Shown: positions 25,757-34,202, counted from the first letter of the stretch. The stretch: 50,406 bases of DNA from JALORV01 sp035498175 (GCA_035498175.1 DATKAJ010000036.1:1-50406); one strand, 5' to 3'. Notes: generated by a model from the letters alone, not told the origin. Translations and numbers: made by a program.

Positions 25757-26284
25757 CTACTTAGGCTCGATCTTCGATATCTTGTTGCCCTGGATGCCGA
25801 GTCCCCCCATCAATCCCTTCTGGCTGAAGATGAAGGCGTAGATGTCGCCTTTCATCGTCGTCGTGGTCGTACTCTGAAAACCCTGTGCCGCGTCGAGCTG
25901 CTTCACAGCCGAATCGTTCATGAGGAACATCGCGTAGCCGTACGTCTGCGCGCCGATCTGCAGGCCGGTCGAAACGCCCGCCGTGCTGTAGTAGTCCACG
26001 GCCTTGCCGCCCTTGAGCAGTGCGCCTTCGCCGTACTGGCCACCGACGCCGAGGCCTGCCTTGGTGACCTTGGGGAACACGAGGATAGCGGTGGCTTTCG
26101 CGCCGGTCGCCCCGGCTGCCGGAACCTTGGCGTAGAGGCTCTGCAACGCATTGTTTGCGTCGCGGCTCAGTTCTGCGGCGCTTGCCGCCAGCGCAGGCAC
26201 CGCAGGGATGAAAGCGAGACCGGCGGCTGCCGCCAGTGCCAGGAACTCCCGTTTTGCCAGGCGAAGGTTCACAAACGTGCTCAT
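25757..26284 (-). CDS. SYLF/YSC84-domain lipid-binding protein, secreted
   Basis: This 175-residue protein has an N-terminal signal sequence (KREFLALAAAAGLAFIPAVPALAAS, cleavage near 33) and a SYLF domain. Marks of the domain are ALQSLYAKVP near 47, AILVFPKVTKAGLGVGGQYGEGALL near 66-90 and the C-terminal GDIYAFIFSQKGLMGGLGIQGNKISKI near 145-171. The bacterial members are periplasmic and thought to bind phospholipid. AAGGAGAAGC precedes ATG 26284, and this ribosome site decides the start over in-frame upstream codons. It diverges from the AI-2E remnant. Confidence 0.9.
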   Translation of the reverse strand: MSTFVNLRLAKREFLALAAAAGLAFIPAVPALAASAAELSRDANNALQSLYAKVPAAGATGAKATAILVFPKVTKAGLGVGGQYGEGALLKGGKAVDYYSTAGVSTGLQIGAQTYGYAMFLMNDSAVKQLDAAQGFQSTTTTTMKGDIYAFIFSQKGLMGGLGIQGNKISKIEPK

Positions 26285-26521
26285 TGCTTCTCCTTGAAGA
26301 CAGATTACGGAAGGCTCGAGCCCGCATAGTCTAGCCTTCGAAGCATTGATCGATGGCGCAGCGAGACCGTCGCGCACTGAGAAATTATCTGCAGCATTGC
26401 GAGGGCGGAGTCGCTGCCTCTCGCAAGCGAGGGATGGCACACGTCAAGTCCCCGCCGGTGGCGGGTACAGGATTATTTGTTCGACAGCCATAGTTGCGCT
26501 CCGTCATCAGCGGGGACATTC

Positions 26522-27098
26522 ATGAACCTGCAATTGATTCCCGACAGCGGTCGCAGTGCGGCACCCGAGCGCGCGTATTCGAATCTCCTTGAGGTGCTGA
26601 TTCGTGCCGGGCTGCTGCTGGCCCTGGTTGTGCTCTGCTTTCAGTTCTTCTCGCTATTCCTCACGTTGATGATCTGGGCGGTAATCCTCGCCGTGTCGCT
26701 TTACCCGCTGCAGCAGGCGCTGGCCGGCAAGCTGGGCGGCCGGCAGGGGCTCGCGGCCACCGTGCTAGGTGTCGCTGGGTGTTTTGTTGCTGGTCGCGCC
26801 GACGGCTGTCCTGATGAGTTCGCTCGAGACTCGATCCACCGGCTGATTCAGGATGTGCAGAACAACACCTTGGCGATTCCTGCGCCGCCCGCGCGCGTGG
26901 CCACCTGGCCGCGGAGAGTTCGGCAGGGACGCGAGAGGCCGCGGCGGAGCAGTCGGCGCCTGCCTCGGCGCCGGAGGCACGCTCGATCGGAAGGTTGCCG
27001 CACATTGCCGCAGCTGCGTTTCGCTTTGTCGGCACGCGGCTGGACTCGGCCATGGCACGGCCGGAGAATGATAACGGTTGTCTTCCAAGGAGTCTGCG
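26522..27098 (+). pseudogene. Decayed AI-2E/PerM-family transporter remnant
   Basis: From ATG 26522 (GGGGA ribosome site) the first about 85 residues read as the start of an AI-2E family membrane protein: two hydrophobic spans, LIRAGLLLALVVLCFQFFSL and LTLMIWAVILAVSLYPLQQAL in part, then LGGRQGLAATVLG. Near 26777 the sensible reading moves to another frame (VLLLVAPTAVLMSSL). Near 26820 it returns to the first frame (DSIHRLIQDVQNNTLAIPAPPARVA). After about 26905 no frame continues the family. A full member has about 350 residues and eight spans, so at least two frame shifts and loss of the C-terminal two thirds have occurred. The stretch 26910-27070 has one Ala/Glu-rich open frame of unknown origin. 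Confidence 0.65.
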
Positions 27099-27125
27099 AT
27101 GCCATAGATCGCGACCCAACGCTGG

Positions 27126-27848
27126 GTGTTCCCAAGCTTCAGGATCATCCTGTCCGAGACGCGAACGCCGGACTCGCGCTGGGAGCATGGCTACGCGCGG
27201 CGCCTCTACTCGGAGTCCCCGACCCTCGGATTCAGCAACGGCAGCTGGTCGCCTGTGGCGTTCGCATTGTCTTTCTGGCGCGCCAAAGCGCAGGTCTACC
27301 TCGAATTCGGCTTCGGCGGCACGCTTGCCGGGCACGAGGGCGATGAAGTTCGGCTGCTCGACCATCCCGGGCTCACGCTGAGCGATCTCGGGTCCGCCAC
27401 GTCGGGTGACTTCTTGAACGTGTGGTCCGGCTGGTTCGAGGTCTATGCGAGCGCGCCGATGCAGGTGACGGCCTGGAACGAGATCTACGACAAGGGCGAA
27501 ACCGAAGTGCACGGGCATCGCTACGTCCGCACTCTCGACCGTTTCGAGGCTGCCATGCCCCGTCCCGACCTCGAGTTTCCGGACGTGCCGGGCCGCCCCA
27601 GCGTCGTCTGGCGGGCGCAGGGGCCACCGGCGCCGGCCCCGGCCCCGTCACCAACGGAAGAGGCCCGCTGCCCATCATTGCGCGAGTCGATCCAAAATCT
27701 GACGGCTGAAATTGCGGCTCTGCAGGCGGACCTGAACGTCGCGGAGCCCGGTGAGAAGCAGGGCCTCACGGCCCGGATCAAGAAGCTCGACGCCGAACGC
27801 AAACCGCTGATCGTGCTCGCGCGGTCGATCGGGTGCAGGGGCGTCTGA
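27126..27848 (+). CDS. Hypothetical protein with C-terminal coiled coil; start uncertain, amber codon behind the best ATG
   Basis: This 240-residue protein matches no family that I recognise. The N-terminal 150 residues are rich in Trp and aromatic residues (WSPVAFALSFWRAKAQVYLEF near 42-62, VWSGWFEVYASAPMQVTAWNE near 99-119). A Pro/Ala linker follows at 160-178, then a helical coiled-coil segment (SIQNLTAEIAALQADL near 187-202). The annotated start is GTG 27126. The best ribosome site (AAGGAG at 27087-27092) serves ATG 27099 in the same frame, but that reads ATG-CCA-TAG, an amber at codon 3. The gene may therefore be recently inactivated, or start at the GTG. Third-position G/C bias is strong, so the frame has been under selection. 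Confidence 0.6.
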   Translation: MFPSFRIILSETRTPDSRWEHGYARRLYSESPTLGFSNGSWSPVAFALSFWRAKAQVYLEFGFGGTLAGHEGDEVRLLDHPGLTLSDLGSATSGDFLNVWSGWFEVYASAPMQVTAWNEIYDKGETEVHGHRYVRTLDRFEAAMPRPDLEFPDVPGRPSVVWRAQGPPAPAPAPSPTEEARCPSLRESIQNLTAEIAALQADLNVAEPGEKQGLTARIKKLDAERKPLIVLARSIGCRGV

Positions 27849-28119
27849 AGAGGCGCGCGACCACTGACGGGGCCTCGGACCCGCCCGGGGAGGCGACGAA
27901 CCCCTCTTGCCGCGTCCACCGTATCCCTCGCCGGGGGCGGGTGGGTGCTGCACCGTGTCGGCCGCCCACTGGACGCGTATTGCGGTTGTACGATGCCGCT
28001 GCGGCCAGCATATGACGCCGTCATCGGCGGTGCACCGCATCGTCAACATGACTGTGCCTGAGACGACGGACGCGGCTGCCGCGTGCGGTGAGAGCCAATC
28101 GCAGTCGGGAGAACCTCCA

Positions 28120-29499
28120 ATGGGACAAGATGCTGGCAGCGCCAAGGCCGCGACGGTCAAGAAGCCGCTCTACAGGTCGCTGTACTTCCAGGTGATTGTG
28201 GCGATCGTGATCGGAGTTCTGCTCGGGCATTTCTACCCTGAGACCGGCACCGCGATGAAGCCGCTCGGCGATGGCTTCATCAAGCTGATCAAGATGATCA
28301 TTGCGCCGATCATCTTCTGCACCATCGTGGTCGGCATCGCCGGCATGGAGGACATGAAGAAGGTCGGCAAGGTCGGCGGCTTCGCGGTGCTGTACTTCGA
28401 GGTTGTCAGCACCATCGCGCTGATCGTCGGTCTCATCATCGTCAACGTGCTCAAGCCGGGCGTCGGCATGAACGTCGATCCGGCGACGCTCGACACCAAG
28501 GCAATCGCCCAGTATGCCGGTCCGGGCAAGATGACCTCGACTGTCGACTTCCTGCTGAACATCATTCCGAGCACTGTCACCGATGCTTTCGCGAGGGGCG
28601 ACATGCTCCAGGTGCTGTTCGTCTCCGTGCTCTTCGGCTACTCGCTGCACGCCTTCGGCGCAAAGGGCAAACCGGTGTTCGACATGATCGAACGCATTTC
28701 GCACGTGCTGTTCGGCATCGTCGGCGTCATCATGAAGGTGGCTCCGCTCGGCGCATTCGGCGCGATGGCCTTCACCATAGGCAAGTACGGGATCGGCTCG
28801 CTGACGCAGCTGGCTGCGCTGATGGGCGCTTTTTACGTGACCTGCCTGGTGTTCATCTTTCTCGTGCTGGGCAGCATCGCCCGGGCACACGGCTTCAGCA
28901 TCTGGAAGTTCATCAAGTACATCAAGGAAGAGCTGTTCCTGGTGCTCGGCACGTCATCATCCGAGTCCGCATTGCCGCGGCTGATGGTGAAGCTTGAAAA
29001 CGCCGGCGCGGAGAAGTCGGCCGTTGGCCTGGTCGTGCCGACCGGATACTCGTTCAACCTGGACGGCACAGCGATCTACCTGACGATGGCCGCGGTGTTC
29101 ATCGCGCAGGCCACCAACACGCCGCTCGACATCACCCATCAGGTGACGCTGCTTGCGGTGCTGCTGGTGACGTCGAAGGGTGCGGCCGGCGTGACGGGAA
29201 GCGGCTTTATTGTTCTGGCGGCGACGCTGTCGGCCGTTGGCAACGTACCGGTGGCGGGGCTGGCACTGATTCTCGGCATCGACCGCTTCATGTCCGAGGC
29301 CCGTGCGCTGACCAACTTCATCGGCAATGGCGTCGCGACGCTGGTGGTCGCCAAGTGGTGCCATGCGCTGGACGAGAAGCGGCTGCAGAAGGTGCTGGAT
29401 CAGGAGACCAGCGTCGAGGCCGAAGAGCCCGAGTTGATCCTCGACGGCAAGGAGAACGAGATGGACCTGCATGCGAAGCCGCGAGCCGTGCAGATCTGA
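28120..29499 (+). CDS. dctA: C4-dicarboxylate/proton(sodium) symporter DctA
   Basis: This 459-residue inner-membrane symporter of the DAACS family imports succinate, fumarate, malate and sometimes aspartate. Family marks are FIKLIKMIIAPIIFCTIVVGIAG near 50-72, the hairpin GTSSSESALPRLM near 277-289 (serine-rich loop), VVPTGYSFNLDGTAIYLTMA near 303-322 with the NLDGT core, and FIVLAATLSAVGNVPVAG near 360-377. The ribosome site GGGAG lies eight bases before ATG 28120; upstream in-frame codons lack one. The next gene, an amino-acid binding protein, follows 51 bases later on the same strand. The 270 bases before the start hold no other gene. Confidence 0.94.
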   Translation: MGQDAGSAKAATVKKPLYRSLYFQVIVAIVIGVLLGHFYPETGTAMKPLGDGFIKLIKMIIAPIIFCTIVVGIAGMEDMKKVGKVGGFAVLYFEVVSTIALIVGLIIVNVLKPGVGMNVDPATLDTKAIAQYAGPGKMTSTVDFLLNIIPSTVTDAFARGDMLQVLFVSVLFGYSLHAFGAKGKPVFDMIERISHVLFGIVGVIMKVAPLGAFGAMAFTIGKYGIGSLTQLAALMGAFYVTCLVFIFLVLGSIARAHGFSIWKFIKYIKEELFLVLGTSSSESALPRLMVKLENAGAEKSAVGLVVPTGYSFNLDGTAIYLTMAAVFIAQATNTPLDITHQVTLLAVLLVTSKGAAGVTGSGFIVLAATLSAVGNVPVAGLALILGIDRFMSEARALTNFIGNGVATLVVAKWCHALDEKRLQKVLDQETSVEAEEPELILDGKENEMDLHAKPRAVQI

Positions 29500-29550
29500 G
29501 ATGTCCGTGGCGTGCGAGTCGGCGTTGCCAAAGTTGTGAAGGGAAGCCAG

Positions 29551-30522
29551 ATGACGCCCAGATTGCGGTCGTTCTGCAGATCGTCCGCTCAATGCCAGGT
29601 CTTCGCCGCGCGTGCGGCGCTCGCGGCCGCAGCGGTGGCCGCCGTGACGCTCCTTAGTGGCCTGCCGGTGCAGGCGCAGACGAAGGCGCCCGCCTTCGAG
29701 GTGCCCTATACCGGCACGCTGAAGAAGATCCACGACAGTGGCGTCATCCGGGTGGGCTACCGCGAGAACTCGCCGCCCTTTGCATTCATCGGTCCGGACA
29801 AGAAACCGGTCGGATACGCGCTCGACCTGTGCGAGGTCGTCATTGAAGAGGTCGCCAAGGAGCTGCACAAGGACATCCGCGCCGAGTATCGACCGGTCAC
29901 ACCGGAAGATCGCTTCGACCTCATCCGCAGCGGGGCGATCGATCTCGAGTGTGGCTCGACGACCAACAACTCCGAGAGGCGCAAGATCGTCGCGTTCTCG
30001 ACGACGATGTTTGTCACCGGGACAAAACTGCTCGTGCGTCGTGGCAGCGGCATCCGCTCACTGCGCGACCTGCAGGGCAAGACGGTCGTGTTGACGCGCG
30101 GCACCGTGCATGCCGAGGTGATACCCAAGCTCGCACAGCGACAGAAGCTCAACATCAACTTCATCACGGCGGCCGATCACAACGAGTCGTTTCAGGCGGT
30201 CGCAAGCGGCAAGGCTCAGGCGTTCGCGAACGACGACATCCAGCTGTACGGCATGATCGCGCAGACGAAGAGCAGCTCGGAGTATCGGGTCGTCGGCGAC
30301 TTTCTGACCTATGCCGACTACGCGCTGATGATTCGAAAGGACGATCCGGAGTTCCAGGAGGTGGTCGACCGCGCGTTCGATCGCCTCGCGGGCGGCCGCG
30401 TCATCGTGGCGATCTACGAGAAGTGGTTCCTGAAGCCGCTGCCCTCCGGGATTCGACTCAATCTGCCGATGAGCCCGCACCTCGAGGAACTCTTCAAGGT
30501 GCATGGACTCGTGACGGACTGA
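29551..30522 (+). CDS. Amino-acid ABC-type periplasmic binding protein, GltI-like (orphan)
   Basis: This 323-residue periplasmic protein has a signal peptide (AARAALAAAAVAAVTLLSGLPVQAQ, cleavage near 43) and a family-3 solute-binding domain. That domain begins TGTLKKIHDSGVIRVGYRENSPPFAF, cores being L-x-x-I-x-x-S-G-x-I-x-x-G-Y-R. ECGSTTNNSERRKIVAFSTTMF near 133-154 is the classic glutamate/aspartate-binding pattern of GltI. AAGGGA at 29539-29544 supports ATG 29551 rather than the GTG at 29512. No GltJKL permease or ATPase genes follow; the next gene is an iron permease with its own promoter. Position directly after dctA, which can carry aspartate, suggests coordinated use of acidic amino acids and dicarboxylates. 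Confidence 0.92.
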   Translation: MTPRLRSFCRSSAQCQVFAARAALAAAAVAAVTLLSGLPVQAQTKAPAFEVPYTGTLKKIHDSGVIRVGYRENSPPFAFIGPDKKPVGYALDLCEVVIEEVAKELHKDIRAEYRPVTPEDRFDLIRSGAIDLECGSTTNNSERRKIVAFSTTMFVTGTKLLVRRGSGIRSLRDLQGKTVVLTRGTVHAEVIPKLAQRQKLNINFITAADHNESFQAVASGKAQAFANDDIQLYGMIAQTKSSSEYRVVGDFLTYADYALMIRKDDPEFQEVVDRAFDRLAGGRVIVAIYEKWFLKPLPSGIRLNLPMSPHLEELFKVHGLVTD

Positions 30523-30614
30523 GGCAGCGGCGGCGGGTCGGCGTTTGTCGCCCACGTATTGCTGCGCGCGTCCGCTTTTGCGGCGATTCCGGCTTCGTGA
30601 ACTGCGCCTCCCTA

Positions 30615-30662
30615 TTGACAAGCAGGGTCGGATGCCATATAGAATGAGACTCATTCTCATTC
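30615..30662 (+). promoter_or_regulatory. Near-consensus sigma70 promoter with overlapping Fur-box-like repeat
   Basis: TTGACA (30615-30620) is followed by a 17-base spacer and TATAGA (30638-30643), close to the consensus. Overlapping the -10 and extending downstream is a 21-base repeat: GAATGAG (30642-30648), a centre ACTCATT, and CTCATTC (30656-30662), whose outer arms are perfect inverted copies. This matches the shape of Fur boxes (repeats of the AATGAGAATCATT type). The repressor would cover the -10 and start site of the FTR1 gene, as expected for iron control. Confidence 0.8.
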
Positions 30663-30674
30663 AACTTTCTTCCC

Positions 30675-31502
30675 GTGATCGGAACCGCTGTCATCGTCTT
30701 CCGCGAAACACTCGAAGCGGCGCTGATCGTCAGTGTTGTCCTCGCCGCCACGCGCGGTATCCGTCACCGCGGTCTCTGGATCGGCACCGGCGTCGCGGTC
30801 GGGCTTCTTGGAGCGGTGTTGATCGCTGCCGTCGCGGGAGCAATCGCGTCCGCGTTCGAGGGCGTCGGACAGGAGCTCTTCAACGCTGCCGTACTGATCG
30901 CGGCCGTCGTGATGCTGGGCTGGCACCAGCTGTGGATGGTTGAACACGGCCGCGAGCTCGCCGGCCAACTCCGTGCCCTCGGAGACTCGATCCGCAGCGG
31001 CGGACGGACGCTGGCAGCGCTGGCGGTCGCCGTCGCGCTGGCGGTGTTGCGCGAGGGCGGTGAGACGGTGCTCTTCATTCAAGGGCTTGCGGCAACCGAG
31101 CCGAGGATCGAGGTCGCCGCGGGCCTGGTCATCGGCGGGCTCGGCGGGACAGTCGTTGGCACGCTGTTGTATTTCGGACTCGTCCGAATTCCAGTGCGGC
31201 ACTTCTTCCGCGTCACCGGTTGGTTGATCGTCGTGCTGGCTGCGGGGCTTGCTGCACAGGCCGCGCGCTTTCTCGAGCAGGCAAACGTCCTTCCGGCGCT
31301 CGTGCCGCAGCTTTGGGACACATCCGGGGTGCTTTCCGAGTCCAGTGTTCCGGGTCAGATGCTGCACGTCCTGATCGGATACACCGCACAGCCGTCACTG
31401 CTGCAATTCGTGTTCTACGGGGCCACGCTCGCCACGCTGATCGGCGTCGGCTACTGGCGTGTCACGGCGCCGTCAGCACCGCGCGTGGCGCGCACGGCCT
31501 GA
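30675..31502 (+). CDS. FTR1-family high-affinity iron permease
   Basis: This 275-residue inner-membrane protein of about seven spans imports iron. The two REXXE iron-binding motifs are present: RETLE at 10-14 (VIVFRETLEAALIVS) and REGGE at 126-130 (VLREGGETVLFIQG). The GTG start at 30675 gives the usual N-terminus. The gene directly downstream encodes a cupredoxin-like protein, so the pair resembles FtrC and FtrB of the FtrABCD system or EfeU with the EfeO cupredoxin domain. A P19/FtrA periplasmic protein and an FtrD ferredoxin are absent here. The promoter just upstream carries a Fur-like repeat, so expression in iron limitation is expected. Confidence 0.92.
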   Translation: MIGTAVIVFRETLEAALIVSVVLAATRGIRHRGLWIGTGVAVGLLGAVLIAAVAGAIASAFEGVGQELFNAAVLIAAVVMLGWHQLWMVEHGRELAGQLRALGDSIRSGGRTLAALAVAVALAVLREGGETVLFIQGLAATEPRIEVAAGLVIGGLGGTVVGTLLYFGLVRIPVRHFFRVTGWLIVVLAAGLAAQAARFLEQANVLPALVPQLWDTSGVLSESSVPGQMLHVLIGYTAQPSLLQFVFYGATLATLIGVGYWRVTAPSAPRVARTA

Positions 31503-31537
31503 ACCCGCTTCTCGACCGGTTCAAAAGGAGAACCACA

Positions 31538-31858
31538 ATGCGCCTCCTGGTCGCAGCGCTGCTCTTCGCTTGTTCCGGCTTTGCGTTTGCCGAGGATCCC
31601 ACGTTCGAGCTGACGATCCGCGATCACAGGTTCACGCCGTCCGAGATCACGGTGCCGACAGGCAAGAAGATCAAGTTGATCGTCAAGAACGAGGATGCGA
31701 CCCCGGAGGAGTTCGAGAGCAAGAAGCTCAGGCGCGAAAAGGTCATACCCGGCAAGAGTCAGGCCACGATCCTTGTCGGCCCGCTGACAGCGGGCGAGTA
31801 TCCCTTCGTCGGCGAGTTTCATGAGAACACCGCCAGCGGCAAGCTGATCGCGAAGTGA
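31538..31858 (+). CDS. Periplasmic cupredoxin-like domain protein, FtrB/EfeO-N-like
   Basis: This 106-residue protein has a signal peptide (LLVAALLFACSGFAFAED, cleavage near 19) and a small beta-sandwich of the cupredoxin_1 type: FELTIRDHRFTPSEITVPTG at 23-42, NEDATPEEFES at 51-61 and GEYPFVGEFHENTASGKLIA at 87-105. Classical blue-copper proteins use His, Cys, His and Met. Here the first His position is Glu in the P-E-E-F-E motif and no Cys is present in the mature protein, as in the EfeO/FtrB group, so a different metal site using acidic residues and His95 is likely. AAAAGGAG precedes ATG 31538. It lies 35 bases after the FTR1 stop, so the two form an operon and should share Fur control. Confidence 0.88.
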   Translation: MRLLVAALLFACSGFAFAEDPTFELTIRDHRFTPSEITVPTGKKIKLIVKNEDATPEEFESKKLRREKVIPGKSQATILVGPLTAGEYPFVGEFHENTASGKLIAK

Positions 31859-32007
31859 CCATCGGATACGGCGAAGCGAAGCTGCATATCGAGCACATCA
31901 GGCGCGACGGCAAGACCTGCCTGCTCGCTGACCGAACTGCGGGTTCGGCGCAGAAATGCTGGAAGTCACGCCGACCCGCGCGGGATCGTGGCCTCAGCGA
32001 CCCCTAG

Positions 32008-32997
32008 CTACCTGCGCTTGAATTCTCCGGCCGACCCGATGGCTGCCGCGGCTCCTCCCGCGAGCCAGCCGCGCGCCGCGACATCGTCGGCCAGGTACGC
32101 CAGCCAGAAAGCGGTGGTGACTTCCGCGACGAGCGCGGTCTGAGCGGCGTCGCGCTTCGGGTCTGCACCGTCCCGCCGGCGCGGCGCGCCGTTGAAGAGC
32201 ATGTGATCGGCACCATTGAGCACGACCAGGTACTGGCCCGGGCCCTGCATCCCTTCGAAAGGCACGCGCCGCAGGGACGGGTCCACACCCAGCCCCAGGC
32301 CGACCATGCCGTCGGCTGTGCCCGTGACGCTCATGAATGGCCGTGCGATCGTCGCGAACTGACTCGCCGCCTGTGGCGAGCGCGCTGACGGCGAAAACGC
32401 GACGAAGGCGCGGAATCTTGGCTCGGCGAGCGCAGCGGCCGCTGCACGGGCCGGCGCCGGCACGTCGAAGCGCTGACCCGCGAGCGCCTGCGTCGTCAGC
32501 GCGCCGAAAGAATGTCCCGACATGCCGATGCGCGACAGGTCCGTACGACTCGCCAGCGGGTCGCCGTTCTGGTGGCGGCGCTGCAGTTCGTCGAGCACGA
32601 ACTTCACGTCGGCCACCCGGATCAGGTACTGATCGAGGCTCGCCGCCCCGAGCAGCGACTGCCCCGGGTGCTCTGCACCGCGCCATACCGCCTCGTCGCT
32701 GCCCGGATGCTGCAAGTGGATCACCACGAAGCCGTGGCTGGCCCAGCGCTCACCCCAGGCGCGCCCGCCGTCAATGCTGCCGCCGAGCCCGTGCGAGAAG
32801 ATCACCACCGGCCGCGCGCCCGGCGCGCCGGGCAACCGTACCCGCAGCGGCAACGCGCGCTGGCGCGCCGCATCGGTCCAGACCACATCGACCGTTTCGA
32901 CGGCGTACGGACCATCTCTCCCGTACGACGTGGCGGCGCGGCCCGGGAGCGCGAGGGCGAGGGTGAGGAGAAGGATCGCTACAACGAGTTGGCGCAT
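32008..32997 (-). CDS. Secreted alpha/beta hydrolase (PAF-acetylhydrolase/dienelactone-hydrolase-like)
   Basis: This 329-residue protein has an N-terminal signal sequence (LVVAILLLTLALALPGRAAT, cleavage near 22) and an alpha/beta-hydrolase fold. The oxyanion element is FSHGLGGS near 67-74, and the nucleophile Ser163 sits in GMSGHSFGA. A probable Asp lies in GTADGMVG and the catalytic His in LNGADHMLFNG. This pattern fits the predicted dienelactone hydrolase / platelet-activating-factor acetylhydrolase group (COG4188). Acting in the periplasm on an ester is likely, but the substrate is unknown. ATG 32997 begins the signal peptide; an in-frame ATG at 33042 adds 15 residues before it. It converges with the cupredoxin gene. 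Confidence 0.85.
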   Translation of the reverse strand: MRQLVVAILLLTLALALPGRAATSYGRDGPYAVETVDVVWTDAARQRALPLRVRLPGAPGARPVVIFSHGLGGSIDGGRAWGERWASHGFVVIHLQHPGSDEAVWRGAEHPGQSLLGAASLDQYLIRVADVKFVLDELQRRHQNGDPLASRTDLSRIGMSGHSFGALTTQALAGQRFDVPAPARAAAAALAEPRFRAFVAFSPSARSPQAASQFATIARPFMSVTGTADGMVGLGLGVDPSLRRVPFEGMQGPGQYLVVLNGADHMLFNGAPRRRDGADPKRDAAQTALVAEVTTAFWLAYLADDVAARGWLAGGAAAAIGSAGEFKRR

Positions 32998-33170
32998 ACG
33001 AGAGCCGCTAACGCGGCTGCCTGCGGCGCTGGGCGTCCGCACTGTGAAAATCGTTACCAGGCGTTTCGTCGACGGATAACCGTCGGCCCTTCTGCTGGCA
33101 CGCCAGGGTTGACTGCAGGCGTAGTCTTGCGGCTCAGTGTCATGGCGGCGTAGCGCAAGGAGAGAGCATC

Positions 33171-33467
33171 ATGACGGCGTTCAACGTTGTGCGGTTCCGG
33201 GTCAAGCCCGGGCGTGAATCCGAATTTGTCGAGGCGCACCGCAAGGCACCAGCCTTTGACTTCAGCGGCTTCAGGCGCTTCTCGCTGATCAAGACGGGCG
33301 ACCGCATGTACTGTGTCATCGGCGAATGGGACTCTTACGAGAGCCTGGTGGCAGCACGGCCCCGGATGATCGCCCTGCTGGATACGTTCCGCGACACGCT
33401 GGAGGATCTGGGCGGCGGCGTGGGAGTCACCGATCCCGTCTCCGGCGAGGCGATCGTGGAGATATAG
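33171..33467 (+). CDS. Small ABM/dimeric alpha-beta barrel-type protein
   Basis: This 98-residue protein reads TAFNVVRFRVKPGRESEFVEAHRKA at the start, the pattern of antibiotic-biosynthesis-monooxygenase (ABM) and related ferredoxin-like dimeric barrels: a beta strand, then V-K-P-G-x-E-x-x-F. It continues FRRFSLIKTGDRMYCVIGEWDSYESLVAARP, matching the central strands. Such proteins may be monooxygenases, heme degraders or simply binding proteins; no cofactor residue can be assigned. AAGGAGAG about ten bases before ATG 33171 supports the start. It stands alone between divergent and convergent neighbours. Confidence 0.8.
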   Translation: MTAFNVVRFRVKPGRESEFVEAHRKAPAFDFSGFRRFSLIKTGDRMYCVIGEWDSYESLVAARPRMIALLDTFRDTLEDLGGGVGVTDPVSGEAIVEI

Positions 33468-33582
33468 GCCAGCAAGGAAGCCGGTTCTTGCGGTCGCCGC
33501 AGTCGGAGCGATTCATTGGGAGATCACCGCCATCCAGGGCGATCGCCGGAGTGACCTCGCAGCGGTTGCTGGCCGATTCGGG

Positions 33583-33945
33583 CTACTCGTCGATGAACTG
33601 CCAGGTATCTGCACCGTCGAAGCGGCGGACCCGCACGCTCGCGATCAGCTTCGGATCAAAGTTCCCCAGATTGACTCCGTGCTTCGCGCCCGAGGTGGGG
33701 GCCAGTGGCTCCCAATGGGTGACGCAGCCGCAGGTCTTACAGTGGATCGTGCGCAGTGTTCTGTCGCCCCAGATGTACTCGGCGGTCGCCTCCGGATGGC
33801 CCTCGATCTTCACGGTGCCGAACTCGAAGTACACCCAGGGTCCACCGATGCGACGGCACAGCGAACAATTGCAGTCCGTGGCGACCGTGGGAGTTTCCGG
33901 AAGCGTCATCCGGACCGCGCCGCAGTGGCAGGAGCCTTCATGCAT
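33583..33945 (-). CDS. GFA-family (Mss4-like) zinc-binding protein
   Basis: This 120-residue protein belongs to the glutathione-dependent formaldehyde-activating (GFA) / CENP-V family. Zinc ligands are plain: GSCHCGAV with Cys6 and Cys8, DCNCSLCRR with Cys25, Cys27 and Cys30, and HCKTCGCVTHW near 69-79. The name is historical; most members do not act on formaldehyde and the function is usually unknown. It converges with the ABM gene. About 250 bases upstream of its start (33946-34202) hold no supported gene. Confidence 0.9.
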   Translation of the reverse strand: MHEGSCHCGAVRMTLPETPTVATDCNCSLCRRIGGPWVYFEFGTVKIEGHPEATAEYIWGDRTLRTIHCKTCGCVTHWEPLAPTSGAKHGVNLGNFDPKLIASVRVRRFDGADTWQFIDE

Positions 33946-34202
33946 CGAGCATCTCCTTTAGCTCCGGCGCGGTGGACCCGGCAGGAGAGATTGGTCGTCT
34001 TGCTCCGCGGGCTCGTTCATTGCGCTTCCTGCCGTGGGGGCTGACTTTCGAGAGATTCTGGCGCCCCAACCGGACGGCGGCAATCGGCCGCGAGTTCAGG
34101 CAGTTCGAACAACGTCGGCTCTGGCGCTCTTATTCAGGCTGGACACGCTGGCGGGGCCGGTGCGAGGGAGCGTCGGTTGAGGCGTGGGCCCGCTTTCGAG
34201 GG

